Notes: generated by a model not told the origin, from the letters alone. Counted from the first letter of the stretch, positions 34,861 to 44,614 are shown. The stretch is 64,000 nucleotides of DNA from Simplicispira sp. 125 (GCF_003096555.1 NZ_QEKM01000001.1:2852001-2916000), one strand, 5' to 3'. Numbers and translations: made by a program.

Positions 34861-35352
34861 ATGAAAATCGGCGAACTTGCCAAGGCCACAGGCACGCAGA
34901 CAGAGACCATCCGCTACTACGAGCGCGAGAACCTGCTGCCGATCGCGATGCGCACAGAAAGCAACTACAGGGTCTACGACAGCAGCCATGTCGAGCGCCT
35001 GGCCTTCATCCGCCATTGCCGCTGCCTGGACATGACGCTCGATGAGATCCGGGTGCTGTTGCATTTCAAGGACGCTCCGGATGAAAACTGCGGCGCAGTG
35101 GACGCGCTTCTTCGGGAGCACATCGGGCACGTGGTCTCTCGCATCCGGGAACTCCAGGCACTGGAGTCGGAATTGCGCAGCTTGCAACAACAGTACTCAC
35201 CAGGCCATCCCGCCGGTGAGTGCGGCATCTTGGGCGGCTTGGCCAATGCGGCACTTCAACACAATCACATGCAGCCCAGCGAAGCCCACCCGCCAGGTGC
35301 TCATCATGATATTGGCGTGGCTCCGAGGCAGCGGGCCAACAAACGACGCTGA
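34861..35352 (+). CDS. cadR: CadR/PbrR-type MerR-family regulator
   Basis: Metal sensor of 163 residues. MerR DNA-binding domain: MKIGELAKATGTQTETIRYY. CadR proteins bind Cd(II) with Cys77, Cys112 and Cys119: here Cys77 is present (DENC) and a Cys is at 121 (GECGIL), but position 112 is Tyr (QQQYSP), so the site differs. A His-rich tail (HNHMQPSEAHPPGAHH) may add a second metal site, as in CadR. It diverges from cadA and ends 3 bases from the convergent czcS gene. Confidence 0.85.
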   Translation: MKIGELAKATGTQTETIRYYERENLLPIAMRTESNYRVYDSSHVERLAFIRHCRCLDMTLDEIRVLLHFKDAPDENCGAVDALLREHIGHVVSRIRELQALESELRSLQQQYSPGHPAGECGILGGLANAALQHNHMQPSEAHPPGAHHDIGVAPRQRANKRR

Positions 35353-35355
35353 TTT

Positions 35356-36693
35356 TCAGTGAGCGCGAATCTCTATCCCGACACTTGTCACTCCGTTCTC
35401 TGACCTGGCCACCGGCTTGCCCTGGTGCATGCGGGCAATCGCGCCCACGATGGCCAGGCCCAGGCCATGGTTGCTCTGCCCATGGCTGCGAGCAGGATCT
35501 GCCCGGAAAAACCGGTCAAACAGCTGGGGAAGTATTTCGGGATCGATGGTGTTGCCGTAGTTGGTGACGCTGATCAGCACGCGGTCCTCGTCAACAGTTC
35601 TCAAGTTGATCTGCACGATGGAGCCAGTGCTCGCGTAGCGGGTTGCGTTTCCCAGCAGGTTGGACAAAGCCCGGCGCAACAACGGCACGTCGAAGGTGCC
35701 ATGCGCATCGCCGACTACTTTCGCGGTGAGACCCGCCTCGGCCAGCGCCGCCTCGTGGTAGTCCAGCACGTCGGCTGCCACCGATGCCAGGCTTGCCACG
35801 GGCACGCGACGCGCTCCCACGCCCCGATCCGCCTGGGACAGGAACAGCATGTCGTTGACGATACCGGTCAGGCGATGCAGCTCCTCCAGATTGGACGCCA
35901 GCACCTCGCGAATATCCGCCTGCTCGGGGCGCCGCAGCGCCAGTTCATTGTTGGCAATGAGCGTGGCCAAAGGCGTGCACAACTCGTGCGCCACGTCCGC
36001 ATTGAAGCCCTCCATCTGGGAGTAGGCCTTTTCAATGCGAGCCAGGAGTGCATTGAACTGGTCGATCAGCGGCACGAGTTCAAGGGGCTGCTCCGCGCCA
36101 TCGAGCCGCTGGTGGAGGTTGTCCGCCGAAACGGCGCGCGTCTGGCTGGCCAGTCTTCGAACGGGCGCCAGGCCCAGGTTGACCAGGGAGAAGCCGCCTA
36201 GCGAAACCACGACGGCCCCGCCAATGGCTGCCACCAGCAATGTGACTGCAAGCCGGTGCAGCAACTGGTTGTCGGTCTGGATGTCCAGCGACAGCTGGAC
36301 GCGCAGACTCTTTGAGGGTGTCTGGCCTGCAGACTGCGCCACTTCGAACTGCCGCTGGCGCCAGACCGTCTTTTCATTCTGGTTGCGGGTATGGGCGTAG
36401 AGGACGGCCCCATCGGCCTGCGCTACTTCAAGCGAAAGATCTCCGTGCCCCACCAGGAAATCATCGAGCTTGTGAGCAAGGTCTTCCGAATCCCCGTGCT
36501 CCTTGCCGTCCGCCAGCAAGTGCCGGATGACGTTTTCCTTTTGCGCCAGCGTTTCCTCCTGTCGATCTCGGAAGTTGAATTCGGTCACCAGGTAGACGGC
36601 CAGACAGACCAGCCCGAGCCCGGCAAAGCTCTGAAGTGCCAGCCACCACGACAACCGCTGGCGCAATGAGCGATGTTGGACCAGGGCCTTCAT
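35356..36693 (-). CDS. czcS: Heavy-metal sensor histidine kinase CzcS
   Basis: Membrane kinase of 445 residues of the CzcS/CusS group. Two helices (about 14-36 and 148-170) enclose a periplasmic sensor loop, then HAMP, the H-box with His236, the N-box (LSNLLGNATRYAS), and the ATP lid (NHGLGLAIVGAIARMHQG). The H-box reads AHELCTPLAT; the usual residue after HEL is Arg, here Cys239, confirmed in the DNA (TTG TGC ACG). Its ATG overlaps the czcR stop by 4 bases. It presumably senses periplasmic Zn, Cd or Co. Confidence 0.88.
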   Translation of the reverse strand: MKALVQHRSLRQRLSWWLALQSFAGLGLVCLAVYLVTEFNFRDRQEETLAQKENVIRHLLADGKEHGDSEDLAHKLDDFLVGHGDLSLEVAQADGAVLYAHTRNQNEKTVWRQRQFEVAQSAGQTPSKSLRVQLSLDIQTDNQLLHRLAVTLLVAAIGGAVVVSLGGFSLVNLGLAPVRRLASQTRAVSADNLHQRLDGAEQPLELVPLIDQFNALLARIEKAYSQMEGFNADVAHELCTPLATLIANNELALRRPEQADIREVLASNLEELHRLTGIVNDMLFLSQADRGVGARRVPVASLASVAADVLDYHEAALAEAGLTAKVVGDAHGTFDVPLLRRALSNLLGNATRYASTGSIVQINLRTVDEDRVLISVTNYGNTIDPEILPQLFDRFFRADPARSHGQSNHGLGLAIVGAIARMHQGKPVARSENGVTSVGIEIRAH

Positions 36694-37376
36694 CCGTTGC
36701 GCTCTTCCATGACGTACCCCATACCGCGGATGGTGTGCAGAAGCGCGGTGTCAAAGGGCACATCGATCTTGGTACGCAGGCGCCGTATGGCGACCTCCAC
36801 CACGTTGGTATCGCTGTCGAAGTTCATGTCCCAGACCTGCTCGGCGATCTCCGTGCGAGACAGCACTTCTCCCTTCCTTCTCAGAAAAAGGGTCAGCAGC
36901 AGGAACTCTTTGGCAGTCAACTCCAAGCGCTGACCGCCTCGTGTCGCCTTGCGCCGCACCAGGTCGATCTCCAGGTCGGCCAAACGCAGTTGCGTGGGCT
37001 CTGCCGTGTCCCGTGCTCCGTGGCTACGCCTGAGCAGAACCTGGATGCGGGCGCTCAACTCGGAAAACGCAAAGGGCTTGACCAGATAGTCATCGGCACC
37101 CGTCTGAAGTCCGAGCACCCGATCCTCGACACTGACCCTGGCTGTGAGCATCAAGACAGGGGTCTGCCTGGTCTTGCGAAAGGCCGTCAGCAGGCTGAAG
37201 CCGTCGATCCCTGGGAGCATCGCGTCCAACACCAGCAGATCGTGGCCGCCTTCAAGGGCCATGTGCAGGCCGTCCACGCCGTTGTGGGCGACGTCCACCA
37301 CATAGCCGACCTCTCCGAGGCCCTTGCGCAGGTACTCCGCCAGCTTGACTTCGTCTTCGATGAGCAGAATTTTCAT
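36690..37376 (-). CDS. czcR: Heavy-metal response regulator CzcR
   Basis: OmpR-class regulator of 228 residues: receiver domain with ED at 7-8, phosphorylated Asp51 (LLVLDAMLPG) and LVKPF; winged-helix domain ending HTIRGMGYVMEERNG. It is close to CopR at 25078 (both contain [13 protein letters not shown]), so the two systems could share DNA-site preferences. The ATG at 37376 is chosen because it starts the receiver fold. It lies divergent to the small periplasmic gene at 37533 and upstream of the czc operon, its probable target. Confidence 0.88.
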   Translation of the reverse strand: MKILLIEDEVKLAEYLRKGLGEVGYVVDVAHNGVDGLHMALEGGHDLLVLDAMLPGIDGFSLLTAFRKTRQTPVLMLTARVSVEDRVLGLQTGADDYLVKPFAFSELSARIQVLLRRSHGARDTAEPTQLRLADLEIDLVRRKATRGGQRLELTAKEFLLLTLFLRRKGEVLSRTEIAEQVWDMNFDSDTNVVEVAIRRLRTKIDVPFDTALLHTIRGMGYVMEERNG

Positions 37377-37409
37377 GGTGCCATTCTCGAAGAATGCCTC
37401 CTGTTCGTA

Positions 37410-37427
37410 GATTACGAATTTGTCATC
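37410..37427. promoter_or_regulatory. Candidate CzcR box
   Basis: GATTAC-N6-GTCATC, a one-mismatch dyad in the divergent region between czcR and the 37533 gene. It has the same 6-6-6 geometry as the cus-operon box at 17134, as expected for the related regulators CopR and CzcR. Confidence 0.5.
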
Positions 37428-37532
37428 TGGCTGTTGGCGCCTTGTCGCGCGCCGATTTCTACAGTCCCACCGTGTCGAAAGGCATAGCCCGGGCAAGTCG
37501 CCGCTGGCTCATCCGAATCAAGGGACCACACC

Positions 37533-37877
37533 ATGACCGTTCGCAAACCCCTCCCACTCTCCCTGATTGCCCTTGCCCTTGCCATTGCGGCCCCAGGCCT
37601 GGCATCTGCTTCGGCGCTCTACCATCCCGCCGGCGGTGAAGTGGGAATGACCACCCATCCCGACCACGTGCAAAGCAACATGTCCCGTGGCGACGTGCTC
37701 CGGTCGGTCGACGTCGCGCGCAAGGACGGTACGCTGGCGATCCTGTCACGGGGTGGTGCACTGCCTGTCAAGGCAACGGGCGGCTCCAAGACGCGTGAGC
37801 AGGTGCAGCAGGAATATCTGAACATGTCAGCCGCTGAAAAACAGCGCATCCAGGAACTGTACGGCTCGGGCGGCTGA
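37533..37877 (+). CDS. Small periplasmic protein upstream of czc
   Basis: Secreted protein of 114 residues. The signal peptide ends ASA; the mature part opens LYHPAGGEVGMTTHPDHV and ends with SKTREQVQQEYLNMSAAE. It resembles the product at 47570 (YH start, SRxDV, ISRG, KxR-QV) and more distantly that at 20505. The TREQV helix also recalls DUF4148 proteins such as the 46944 product. Function unknown; its position next to czcR suggests metal-induced expression. AAGGGA lies before the ATG. Confidence 0.7.
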   Translation: MTVRKPLPLSLIALALAIAAPGLASASALYHPAGGEVGMTTHPDHVQSNMSRGDVLRSVDVARKDGTLAILSRGGALPVKATGGSKTREQVQQEYLNMSAAEKQRIQELYGSGG

Positions 37878-37919
37878 TCGTCACACGAAGTTTTCCGGAC
37901 CGCGTGCTAGACTCAAAAA

Positions 37920-38279
37920 ATGCGCCGCCTGATCGTCGTTTTTATGCTTGCATTGCTCCCGTTCCAGTTCAGCTGGTCCGCGGTGGCTGCTTATTGCATG
38001 CACGAGAACTCGACCGCCCAGGCGCAGCATCTGGGGCATCACGAACACAAGCACGAAGCCAAAAGCGGGATCGGCCAAGCCGACAAGACCGGCCAAGGCG
38101 CAGACATGTCCGATGTCGACTGCTCGGTTTGCCATGGTGCTGGCATCGGGGCCCTCAACTGGTCTTGTGCAAAACATCGCATCTGCCATGACAGCCGTGT
38201 GGACTCACCGTCAGGTGAGCGCTTGGCGGCTGTAACGCCCACCCCCCCCGACCGCCCACAGTGGCCCGTCCTCGCCTGA
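37920..38279 (+). CDS. czcI: CzcI-like cation efflux regulatory/auxiliary protein
   Basis: Small periplasmic protein of 119 residues, similar to CzcI that precedes czcCBA in Cupriavidus-type systems: a signal peptide (MRRLIVVFMLALLPFQFSWSAVA), then YCMHEN, a His cluster (HLGHHEHKHEAKS) and DCSVCHG. CzcI is thought to modulate czc expression or bind Zn/Cd/Co in the periplasm. The C-terminus after residue 95 (SPSGERLAAVTPTPPDRP) is low-complexity. It lies 157 bases upstream of czcC. Confidence 0.8.
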   Translation: MRRLIVVFMLALLPFQFSWSAVAAYCMHENSTAQAQHLGHHEHKHEAKSGIGQADKTGQGADMSDVDCSVCHGAGIGALNWSCAKHRICHDSRVDSPSGERLAAVTPTPPDRPQWPVLA

Positions 38280-38436
38280 TCGGCGGGGGCATCTCTCCTT
38301 CTTTCAGTCCTTCGTGTCCGCCTCCTGGCGGATGCAGTTGCGCTTGTCGCGGCTGCATTGACTGACGATTTGCCAGGCAGCTGCACGGTTGCCACCCCGC
38401 CGATTCCCTCGTGTTTTGAAACCACTGGAGAATCGG

Positions 38437-39792
38437 ATGTTCAAGGGTATTTACCTTCAAGGAAAGCCGCACGCATGGCGCGGCCGCACTAAATTCAGGC
38501 TCGCGGCAGGTGCCGCGGCCATATTGCTGACCTTCTCGGGCGGGGCCTTTTCTCAGGGCACGTCGCAAGATCCAGTCGTTGGAGCACAGGATCCCCAGAC
38601 TGCCGCGGTGTCTCCCGCTGGGCCTCTGTCGCTGGCCAAGGCCATCGAGTTGGCCTTGGAAGGGAATCCAGAGGTGGCTGCCGCTACGCGCCAGTTGGAG
38701 GCAACAGAGGGGCAGATTCTTCAAGGGCGTTCACGCCCCAATCCCGAGCTTGCCTACTCGCTGGAGGACGCACGGTCCAAAACACGTACGCAAAGCTGGC
38801 AGCTCAACCTTCCCGTGGAATTGGGGGGAAAGCGTGCAGCGCGTACCAAAGCGGCCGAAAAGTCACGCGAGCAGGCGGCGGCCCAGCTCGCTGAGCTGAA
38901 GGCGACCGTGCGGGCCAATGTGGCCGCAGCCTACTTCGATGTCCTGACGGCGCAGGAGCGATTGGCGCTCGCCAAAGACAGCGTGGCATTGGCCAAGTCG
39001 TCGACGGATACCGTGGCCAAGCGCGTAGCCGCTGGCAAGGTGTCACCTGTGGAAGAGTCCAAGGCCCGCGTTGCGGAAGCCGGCGTTCGCGTCGAGCTCG
39101 CCCAGGCAGCCAGCGAACAACGCAATGCACTGTCTCGCCTGTTTGCGCTGGTGGGACAGATCAACGCGCCGTTCACCGTCCTCGAGGGCAAAGCCGACAA
39201 CCTTCCCGCGGTACCGCCCCTCGCCGATCTTCAGCCCTTGATATCTTCTTCGCCAGGCGTTGTCCTCGCCCGGATCGAGGTGGATCGGCGCCAGGCCCTG
39301 ACTGAACTGGAGCAAAGCAAGCGCGTGCCCGATGTCACCGTCAGCGTCGGCATGCAGCGCAGCAACGAGACCCAACGCAACGTCCTGCTGTTTGGTGTCT
39401 CCGTGCCTCTGCCTGTGTTTGACCGCAACCAGGGCAACCTGCTGGAAGCGCTCAAGCTTGAGGACAAGGCCCGTGACGAGTTGCAAGGGGCCACGGTGCG
39501 CCTGCACAGCGAAGTGGCGCAGGCGCGCGAACGCCTTTCGACCATCACTGCGGAGATCCAGTCGCTGCAACAGGACGTCCTGCCCGGCGCGAAGTCGGCA
39601 TACGACGCGGCCACCATTGGCTTCGAGAACGGAAAGTTCAACTTCCTGGAGGTGCTCGATGCCCAGCGCACCTACTTCACCGCCAAATCCCAGTACCTCA
39701 AAGCCCTGGGCGAGGCACACCGCGCGGCGGCGGATGTCGACCGCCTGCTCGGGGCCAGCACGGTTTCCGGCTTGATCGCAACGCACAACTGA
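38437..39792 (+). CDS. czcC: TolC-family outer-membrane channel CzcC
   Basis: Outer-membrane component of the CzcCBA efflux system, 451 residues. Signal region LAAGAAAILLTFSGGAFS, then two OEP repeats; LQGRSRPNPELAYSLED and NGKFNFLEVLDAQRTYF are typical helix starts. The ATG at 38437 has CTGGAG upstream, and a longer frame to 38389 is not supported. czcB begins 2 bases after the stop, so czcC-czcB-czcA form one operon. Confidence 0.9.
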   Translation: MFKGIYLQGKPHAWRGRTKFRLAAGAAAILLTFSGGAFSQGTSQDPVVGAQDPQTAAVSPAGPLSLAKAIELALEGNPEVAAATRQLEATEGQILQGRSRPNPELAYSLEDARSKTRTQSWQLNLPVELGGKRAARTKAAEKSREQAAAQLAELKATVRANVAAAYFDVLTAQERLALAKDSVALAKSSTDTVAKRVAAGKVSPVEESKARVAEAGVRVELAQAASEQRNALSRLFALVGQINAPFTVLEGKADNLPAVPPLADLQPLISSSPGVVLARIEVDRRQALTELEQSKRVPDVTVSVGMQRSNETQRNVLLFGVSVPLPVFDRNQGNLLEALKLEDKARDELQGATVRLHSEVAQARERLSTITAEIQSLQQDVLPGAKSAYDAATIGFENGKFNFLEVLDAQRTYFTAKSQYLKALGEAHRAAADVDRLLGASTVSGLIATHN

Positions 39793-39794
39793 GC

Positions 39795-41405
39795 ATGACC
39801 ATGAACACCAGCACATCCACCATCAGCAAAAAGCATCTCATCGCTATTGCCGTTGTCCTCGCGCTAGGGGTCGGGGCCGGAGCCTTCATCCTGCAAGGCG
39901 GCGGCAAGCCCAAAGCAGTCGCTGCCGAGGGCGATGGCCACGGCCACGGCAGCCATACCGAGGCCAAGGGGCACGGTGATGGAGAACACCACGGCAAGGG
40001 CGGTGAAAAAGGCCACGACGACGACAAAGGCCACGCCGATGGCGAGCACCATGAAAAGAGCCAGGCCAAGGGCCCCCACGGCGGTACCGTGTTCAAGGAA
40101 GGCGACTTCAGCCTGGAAGCGTTGCTGTCCGAAGACGGTGGCGAGCCTCGGCTGCGGATCTGGCTGTCCGACAAGGACAAGCCGCTCCCCCTGACCGCGG
40201 CAACGGTCACGGCAACAGTGACACGCCCGACAGACGACAAGCAGAAGCTGACGTTTGCCGCAGAAAAGGACAGCCTGGTCAGCCGCGAGATCGTGGCCGA
40301 ACCCCACGCGTTCGACATCGAGATCATTGCGCAGACGGCCACCGAACCTTTCATGTTCGTGATGAGCAAGGAAGAGGGAAAGATCGAACTGACCGATGCC
40401 CAGATCAAGGCCGCCTCCATTACGGTGGACTCTGCGTCGGCAGCCAACATCAAGACGGCGCTGCTTTTGCCCGGCGAAATCCGGCTGAACGAGGACCGGA
40501 CTTCGCACGTGGTTCCCCGTCTGGCGGGTGTGGTGGAGAGTGTCAGCGCCAGCCTGGGCCAGGTCGTCAAAAAGGGGCAGGTTCTGGCCGCCATCGCGAG
40601 CCCGACCGCTTCGGAGCAGCGCAGCGAGCTGCAGACGGCGCAAAAGCGCCTGGCGCTGGCCAAGACCACCTACGAGCGGGAAAAGAAGCTGTGGGAGCAA
40701 AAGGTCTCTGCCGAACAGGACTACCTGCAGGCCAGGCAGGCGTTGAGCGAAGCGGAGGTCGCTGTCGCCAACGCCAATCAGAAGCTCAGTGCGCTGGGCC
40801 TGTCCACCTCGTCCGTGTCCGGACTAAACCGTATCGAACTGCGCGCGCCCTTTGACGGCATCGTCATCGAGAAGCACCTGAGTCTTGGCGAGGCCGTCAA
40901 GGAAGATGCGGCGGTGTTCACCATCTCGGACCTTTCCACGGTGTGGGCTGAGATCAATGTTCCTGCAAAGGATCTGCCGTCGGTGCGGGTGGGCGAGAAA
41001 GTCACCATCAAGGCCACCGCCTTCGATGCCTCCGCCACGGGCACTGTCGCTTTCGTGGGCGCGTTGATCGGTGAGCAGACCCGTACCGCCAAGGCCCGCG
41101 TCGTTCTTGATAACCCCAAGGGCGCCTGGCGCCCCGGCCTGTTCGTCAATGTCGAGGTGGTGTCCGAAGAAACGGCAGCGCCTGTGACCATCTCGGCCGA
41201 CGCAGTCCAGAACGTCGGAGAAAAGCCCGTGGTCTTCCTCAAGGTCGACGGCGGCTTCATCGCCCAACCTGTGAAGCTGGGCCGAAGCGATGGCAAGCGC
41301 ATCGAGGTCCTGTCGGGCCTCAAGCCCGGCATGCCCTACGCCTCGACAGGCAGCTTCGTCGTGAAGTCCGAACTCGGCAAGGGATCTGCCGAACACACGC
41401 ACTGA
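39795..41405 (+). CDS. czcB: CzcB periplasmic adaptor with His-rich N-terminal segment
   Basis: Membrane-fusion adaptor of 536 residues. After a membrane anchor (HLIAIAVVLALGVGAGAFIL) comes a segment of about 50 residues with more than a dozen His (HGHGSHTEAKGHGDGEHHGK...), likely binding Zn/Cd/Co. The core follows: a barrel-sandwich domain (TSHVVPRLAGVVESVSASLG), an alpha hairpin and a beta-barrel domain (VRVGEKVTIKATAFDA). ATG 39801 is an alternative start. It connects CzcA to CzcC. Confidence 0.9.
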   Translation: MTMNTSTSTISKKHLIAIAVVLALGVGAGAFILQGGGKPKAVAAEGDGHGHGSHTEAKGHGDGEHHGKGGEKGHDDDKGHADGEHHEKSQAKGPHGGTVFKEGDFSLEALLSEDGGEPRLRIWLSDKDKPLPLTAATVTATVTRPTDDKQKLTFAAEKDSLVSREIVAEPHAFDIEIIAQTATEPFMFVMSKEEGKIELTDAQIKAASITVDSASAANIKTALLLPGEIRLNEDRTSHVVPRLAGVVESVSASLGQVVKKGQVLAAIASPTASEQRSELQTAQKRLALAKTTYEREKKLWEQKVSAEQDYLQARQALSEAEVAVANANQKLSALGLSTSSVSGLNRIELRAPFDGIVIEKHLSLGEAVKEDAAVFTISDLSTVWAEINVPAKDLPSVRVGEKVTIKATAFDASATGTVAFVGALIGEQTRTAKARVVLDNPKGAWRPGLFVNVEVVSEETAAPVTISADAVQNVGEKPVVFLKVDGGFIAQPVKLGRSDGKRIEVLSGLKPGMPYASTGSFVVKSELGKGSAEHTH

Positions 41406-41420
41406 TCCCGGAGCGCATAC

Positions 41421-44400
41421 ATGTTTGAAAAACTCATCCGATTCTCGATCGAGCAGCGATGGCTGGTGCTGCTGGCGGCCCTGGGCATGGCGGCGCTGGG
41501 CGTCTTCAGCTACCAGAAGCTGCCCATCGACGCGGTCCCCGACATCACCAACGTCCAGGTTCAGATCAACACCCAGGCCGCCGGTTATTCGCCTCTGGAG
41601 ACCGAGCAGCGGGTCACGTATCCCATCGAGACAGTCATGGCCGGCCTGCCGAACCTGGAGCAGACCAGGTCGCTGTCACGGTACGGACTGTCGCAAGTGA
41701 CCGTCATTTTCAAAGACGGAACCGACATCTATTTCGCGCGCCAGTTGGTCAATGAGCGCATCCAGGAAGCCAGAGACCGGCTGCCCGCCGGCATCACGCC
41801 AGCCCTGGGGCCCATCTCAACCGGTTTGGGCGAGATCTATCTGTGGACCGTCGAAACCAAGGATGGGGCCAGGAAGCCCGATGGAAGTCCCTACACCCCG
41901 ACCGACCTGCGCGAGATCCAGGACTGGATCATCAAGCCGCAGCTGCGAAACGTTCCTGGCGTGACCGAAATCAACTCCATTGGCGGCTTTGCCAAGGAGT
42001 ATCAGATCGCCCCCATCCCGGAACGACTTGCCTCGCTGGGCGTGACGCTGCAAGACGTCGTCACGGCACTGGACCGCAACAACGGCAACGTGGGCGCTGG
42101 GTATATCGAAAAGCGCGGCGAGCAGTACCTGATTCGTGCCCCTGGACAGGTCAAGTCGCTGGAGGACATTGGCAACGTGATCCTGAGCAGTGCCAACGGT
42201 GTCCCTGTGCGCGTGCGCGACGTGGCCGAGGTGGGCATTGGCCGGGAACTGCGAACGGGTGCCGCAACTGACAACGGGCGCGAGGTGGTTCTCGGCACGG
42301 TGTTCATGCTGATCGGAGAAAACAGCCGGACCGTCTCGCAGGCAGTGGACAAGAAGATGCTGGAGGTCAACAAGAGCCTCCCAGAGGGCGTGCACGCGGT
42401 GACGGTCTATGACCGTACCGTGCTCGTCGACAAGGCCATCAATACCGTCAAGAAGAACCTGCTGGAAGGCGCGGTACTGGTGATCGTGATCCTGTTCCTC
42501 TTTCTGGGCAATATCCGGGCCGCAGTCATCACGGCAATGGTCATCCCCTTGTCGATGCTCTTCACGTTCACCGGGATGGTCCACTACAAGGTGAGTGCCA
42601 ATCTGATGAGCCTGGGGGCCCTGGACTTCGGCATCATCATTGACGGCGCTGTGGTGATCGTGGAGAACTGCGTTCGGCGGCTCGCCCATGCGCAGGCGCA
42701 CCACGGCCGGCCGCTGACCCGGGCAGAGCGCTTTCATGAAGTGTTCCTGGCATCCCAGGAGTCACGCCGCCCATTGCTGTTCGGACAGCTCATCATCATG
42801 GTGGTGTACCTGCCTATCTTTGCGCTGACGGGCGTTGAAGGGAAGATGTTCCACCCCATGGCCTTCACGGTGGTCGCCGCCTTGGTGGGCGCGATGATCC
42901 TGTCGGTAACCTTCATCCCGGCAGCGGTGGCCCTCTTCATCGGCAATCGTGTCAGCGAGAAGGAAAACTTTCTGCTGGGCCACGCCAAGCGCCTGTACGG
43001 CCCCATGCTTGATCGCGTGATGGGCGCCAAGACGCTGGTTCTCACCATTGCCGCGGTTGCAGTGGTCCTGTGCGGATTGATCGCGACCCGCATGGGCAGC
43101 GAGTTTGTGCCCAACCTCAATGAAGGCGACTTCGCTATTCAGGCACTGCGCATTCCGGGCACCAGCCTTTCCCAGTCGGTGGCGATGCAGCAGCAGATCG
43201 AAAAGACGCTGAAAGCGAAGTTCCCCGAAATCGAGCGCATCTTCGCCAGAACTGGGACGGCGGAAATCGCATCGGACCCCATGCCGCCGAACATTTCTGA
43301 CGGGTACATCATGCTCAAGCCGATGGATGAATGGCCCGAGCCTCGAAAGACCCGTGATGAACTGCTCGCTGCGATCCAGGAAGTCATTGGCAAGATCCCC
43401 GGCAACAACTACGAGTTCTCCCAGCCCATTCAGTTGCGCTTCAACGAGCTGATCTCAGGGGTGCGCAGCGACGTGGCAGTGAAGATCTTCGGAGACGACA
43501 TGGACGTGTTGAACAAGTCCGCGGAAGAAGTCTCCGCCATGCTGCAAAAGATCCAGGGCTCCTCTGAGGTGAAGGTCGAGCAGACGACGGGCCTTCCGAT
43601 GCTCACGGTGAACATTGACCGCCAGAAGGCAGCGCGCTACGGGTTGAACGTTGCCGACATCCAGGACACCGTGGCCACAGCCATTGGTGGTCGTGAGGCC
43701 GGCACCATGTTCGAGGGAGACCGCCGGTTCGATATCCTCGTTCGCCTGCCTGAGACGCTTCGCAACGACCTGGAAGGCATGAAGCGGCTACCCATACCGC
43801 TGCCGCGCTCTGCCGGTGCAACGGAAGCCAAGACGAACTTCATCCCGCTGGGTGAGGTCGCAACGTTCGAGCTGGCACCCGGCCCCAACCAGGTCAGCCG
43901 AGAAAACGGCAAGCGCCGCATCGTCGTGAGCACGAACGTGCGCGGGCGCGATGTGGGCTCCTTCGTGGCAGAGGCGGAGCAAGGTCTGGCGCAGATCAAG
44001 ATCCCCACCGGCTACTGGACGAGCTGGGGTGGCACCTTTGAGAACCTGCAGTCGGCTACCAAGCGCCTGCAGATCGTTGTGCCGGTCTCCTTGCTGCTGG
44101 TCTTCGTGCTGCTGTTCGCGATGTTCGGCAATGCCAAGGATGGTCTGCTGGTCTTCACCGGCATCCCATTCGCATTGACAGGGGGCATTCTGGCCCTGTG
44201 GCTTCGGGACATCCCGATGTCCATCTCCGCAGCCGTTGGCTTTATTGCGCTGTCCGGGGTGGCGGTGCTCAACGGACTGGTGATGATTTCCTACATCCGC
44301 AGCCTGAGGGAAGGCGGCGTCGGCCTGGATGAAGCGATCCGGGATGGCGCCCTGACTCGGTTACGCCCGGTACTGATGACCGCCCTGGTGGCCTCGCTGG

Positions 44401-44606
44401 GCTTCATTCCCATGGCCATCGCCACAGGCACCGGCGCGGAAGTCCAGCGTCCTCTGGCCACTGTGGTGATCGGTGGAATTCTTTCATCCACGCTGCTCAC
44501 GCTGCTCGTGCTGCCGATTCTTTACCGGCTGGCCCACAGGCCCGATGAAGAAGCCGAGGACGTGTCTGCCGAGCCCTCCCACCCGGACGCACCGAAGCCT
44601 GTGTAG
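41421..44606 (+). CDS. czcA: Zn/Cd/Co RND efflux pump CzcA
   Basis: Proton-driven HME-RND pump of 1061 residues exporting divalent cations through CzcB/CzcC. It begins MFEKLIRFSIEQRWLVLLAA with the conserved PIDAVPDITNVQVQI periplasmic entry; the proton-relay region in helix 4 reads LGALDFGIIIDGAVVIVENC, the DFG-x3-D-x6-E pattern of CzcA rather than the CusA form. It starts 15 bases after czcB and is followed by a strong terminator at 44615. Confidence 0.93.
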   Translation: MFEKLIRFSIEQRWLVLLAALGMAALGVFSYQKLPIDAVPDITNVQVQINTQAAGYSPLETEQRVTYPIETVMAGLPNLEQTRSLSRYGLSQVTVIFKDGTDIYFARQLVNERIQEARDRLPAGITPALGPISTGLGEIYLWTVETKDGARKPDGSPYTPTDLREIQDWIIKPQLRNVPGVTEINSIGGFAKEYQIAPIPERLASLGVTLQDVVTALDRNNGNVGAGYIEKRGEQYLIRAPGQVKSLEDIGNVILSSANGVPVRVRDVAEVGIGRELRTGAATDNGREVVLGTVFMLIGENSRTVSQAVDKKMLEVNKSLPEGVHAVTVYDRTVLVDKAINTVKKNLLEGAVLVIVILFLFLGNIRAAVITAMVIPLSMLFTFTGMVHYKVSANLMSLGALDFGIIIDGAVVIVENCVRRLAHAQAHHGRPLTRAERFHEVFLASQESRRPLLFGQLIIMVVYLPIFALTGVEGKMFHPMAFTVVAALVGAMILSVTFIPAAVALFIGNRVSEKENFLLGHAKRLYGPMLDRVMGAKTLVLTIAAVAVVLCGLIATRMGSEFVPNLNEGDFAIQALRIPGTSLSQSVAMQQQIEKTLKAKFPEIERIFARTGTAEIASDPMPPNISDGYIMLKPMDEWPEPRKTRDELLAAIQEVIGKIPGNNYEFSQPIQLRFNELISGVRSDVAVKIFGDDMDVLNKSAEEVSAMLQKIQGSSEVKVEQTTGLPMLTVNIDRQKAARYGLNVADIQDTVATAIGGREAGTMFEGDRRFDILVRLPETLRNDLEGMKRLPIPLPRSAGATEAKTNFIPLGEVATFELAPGPNQVSRENGKRRIVVSTNVRGRDVGSFVAEAEQGLAQIKIPTGYWTSWGGTFENLQSATKRLQIVVPVSLLLVFVLLFAMFGNAKDGLLVFTGIPFALTGGILALWLRDIPMSISAAVGFIALSGVAVLNGLVMISYIRSLREGGVGLDEAIRDGALTRLRPVLMTALVASLGFIPMAIATGTGAEVQRPLATVVIGGILSSTLLTLLVLPILYRLAHRPDEEAEDVSAEPSHPDAPKPV

Positions 44607-44614
44607 TCGAAGAC

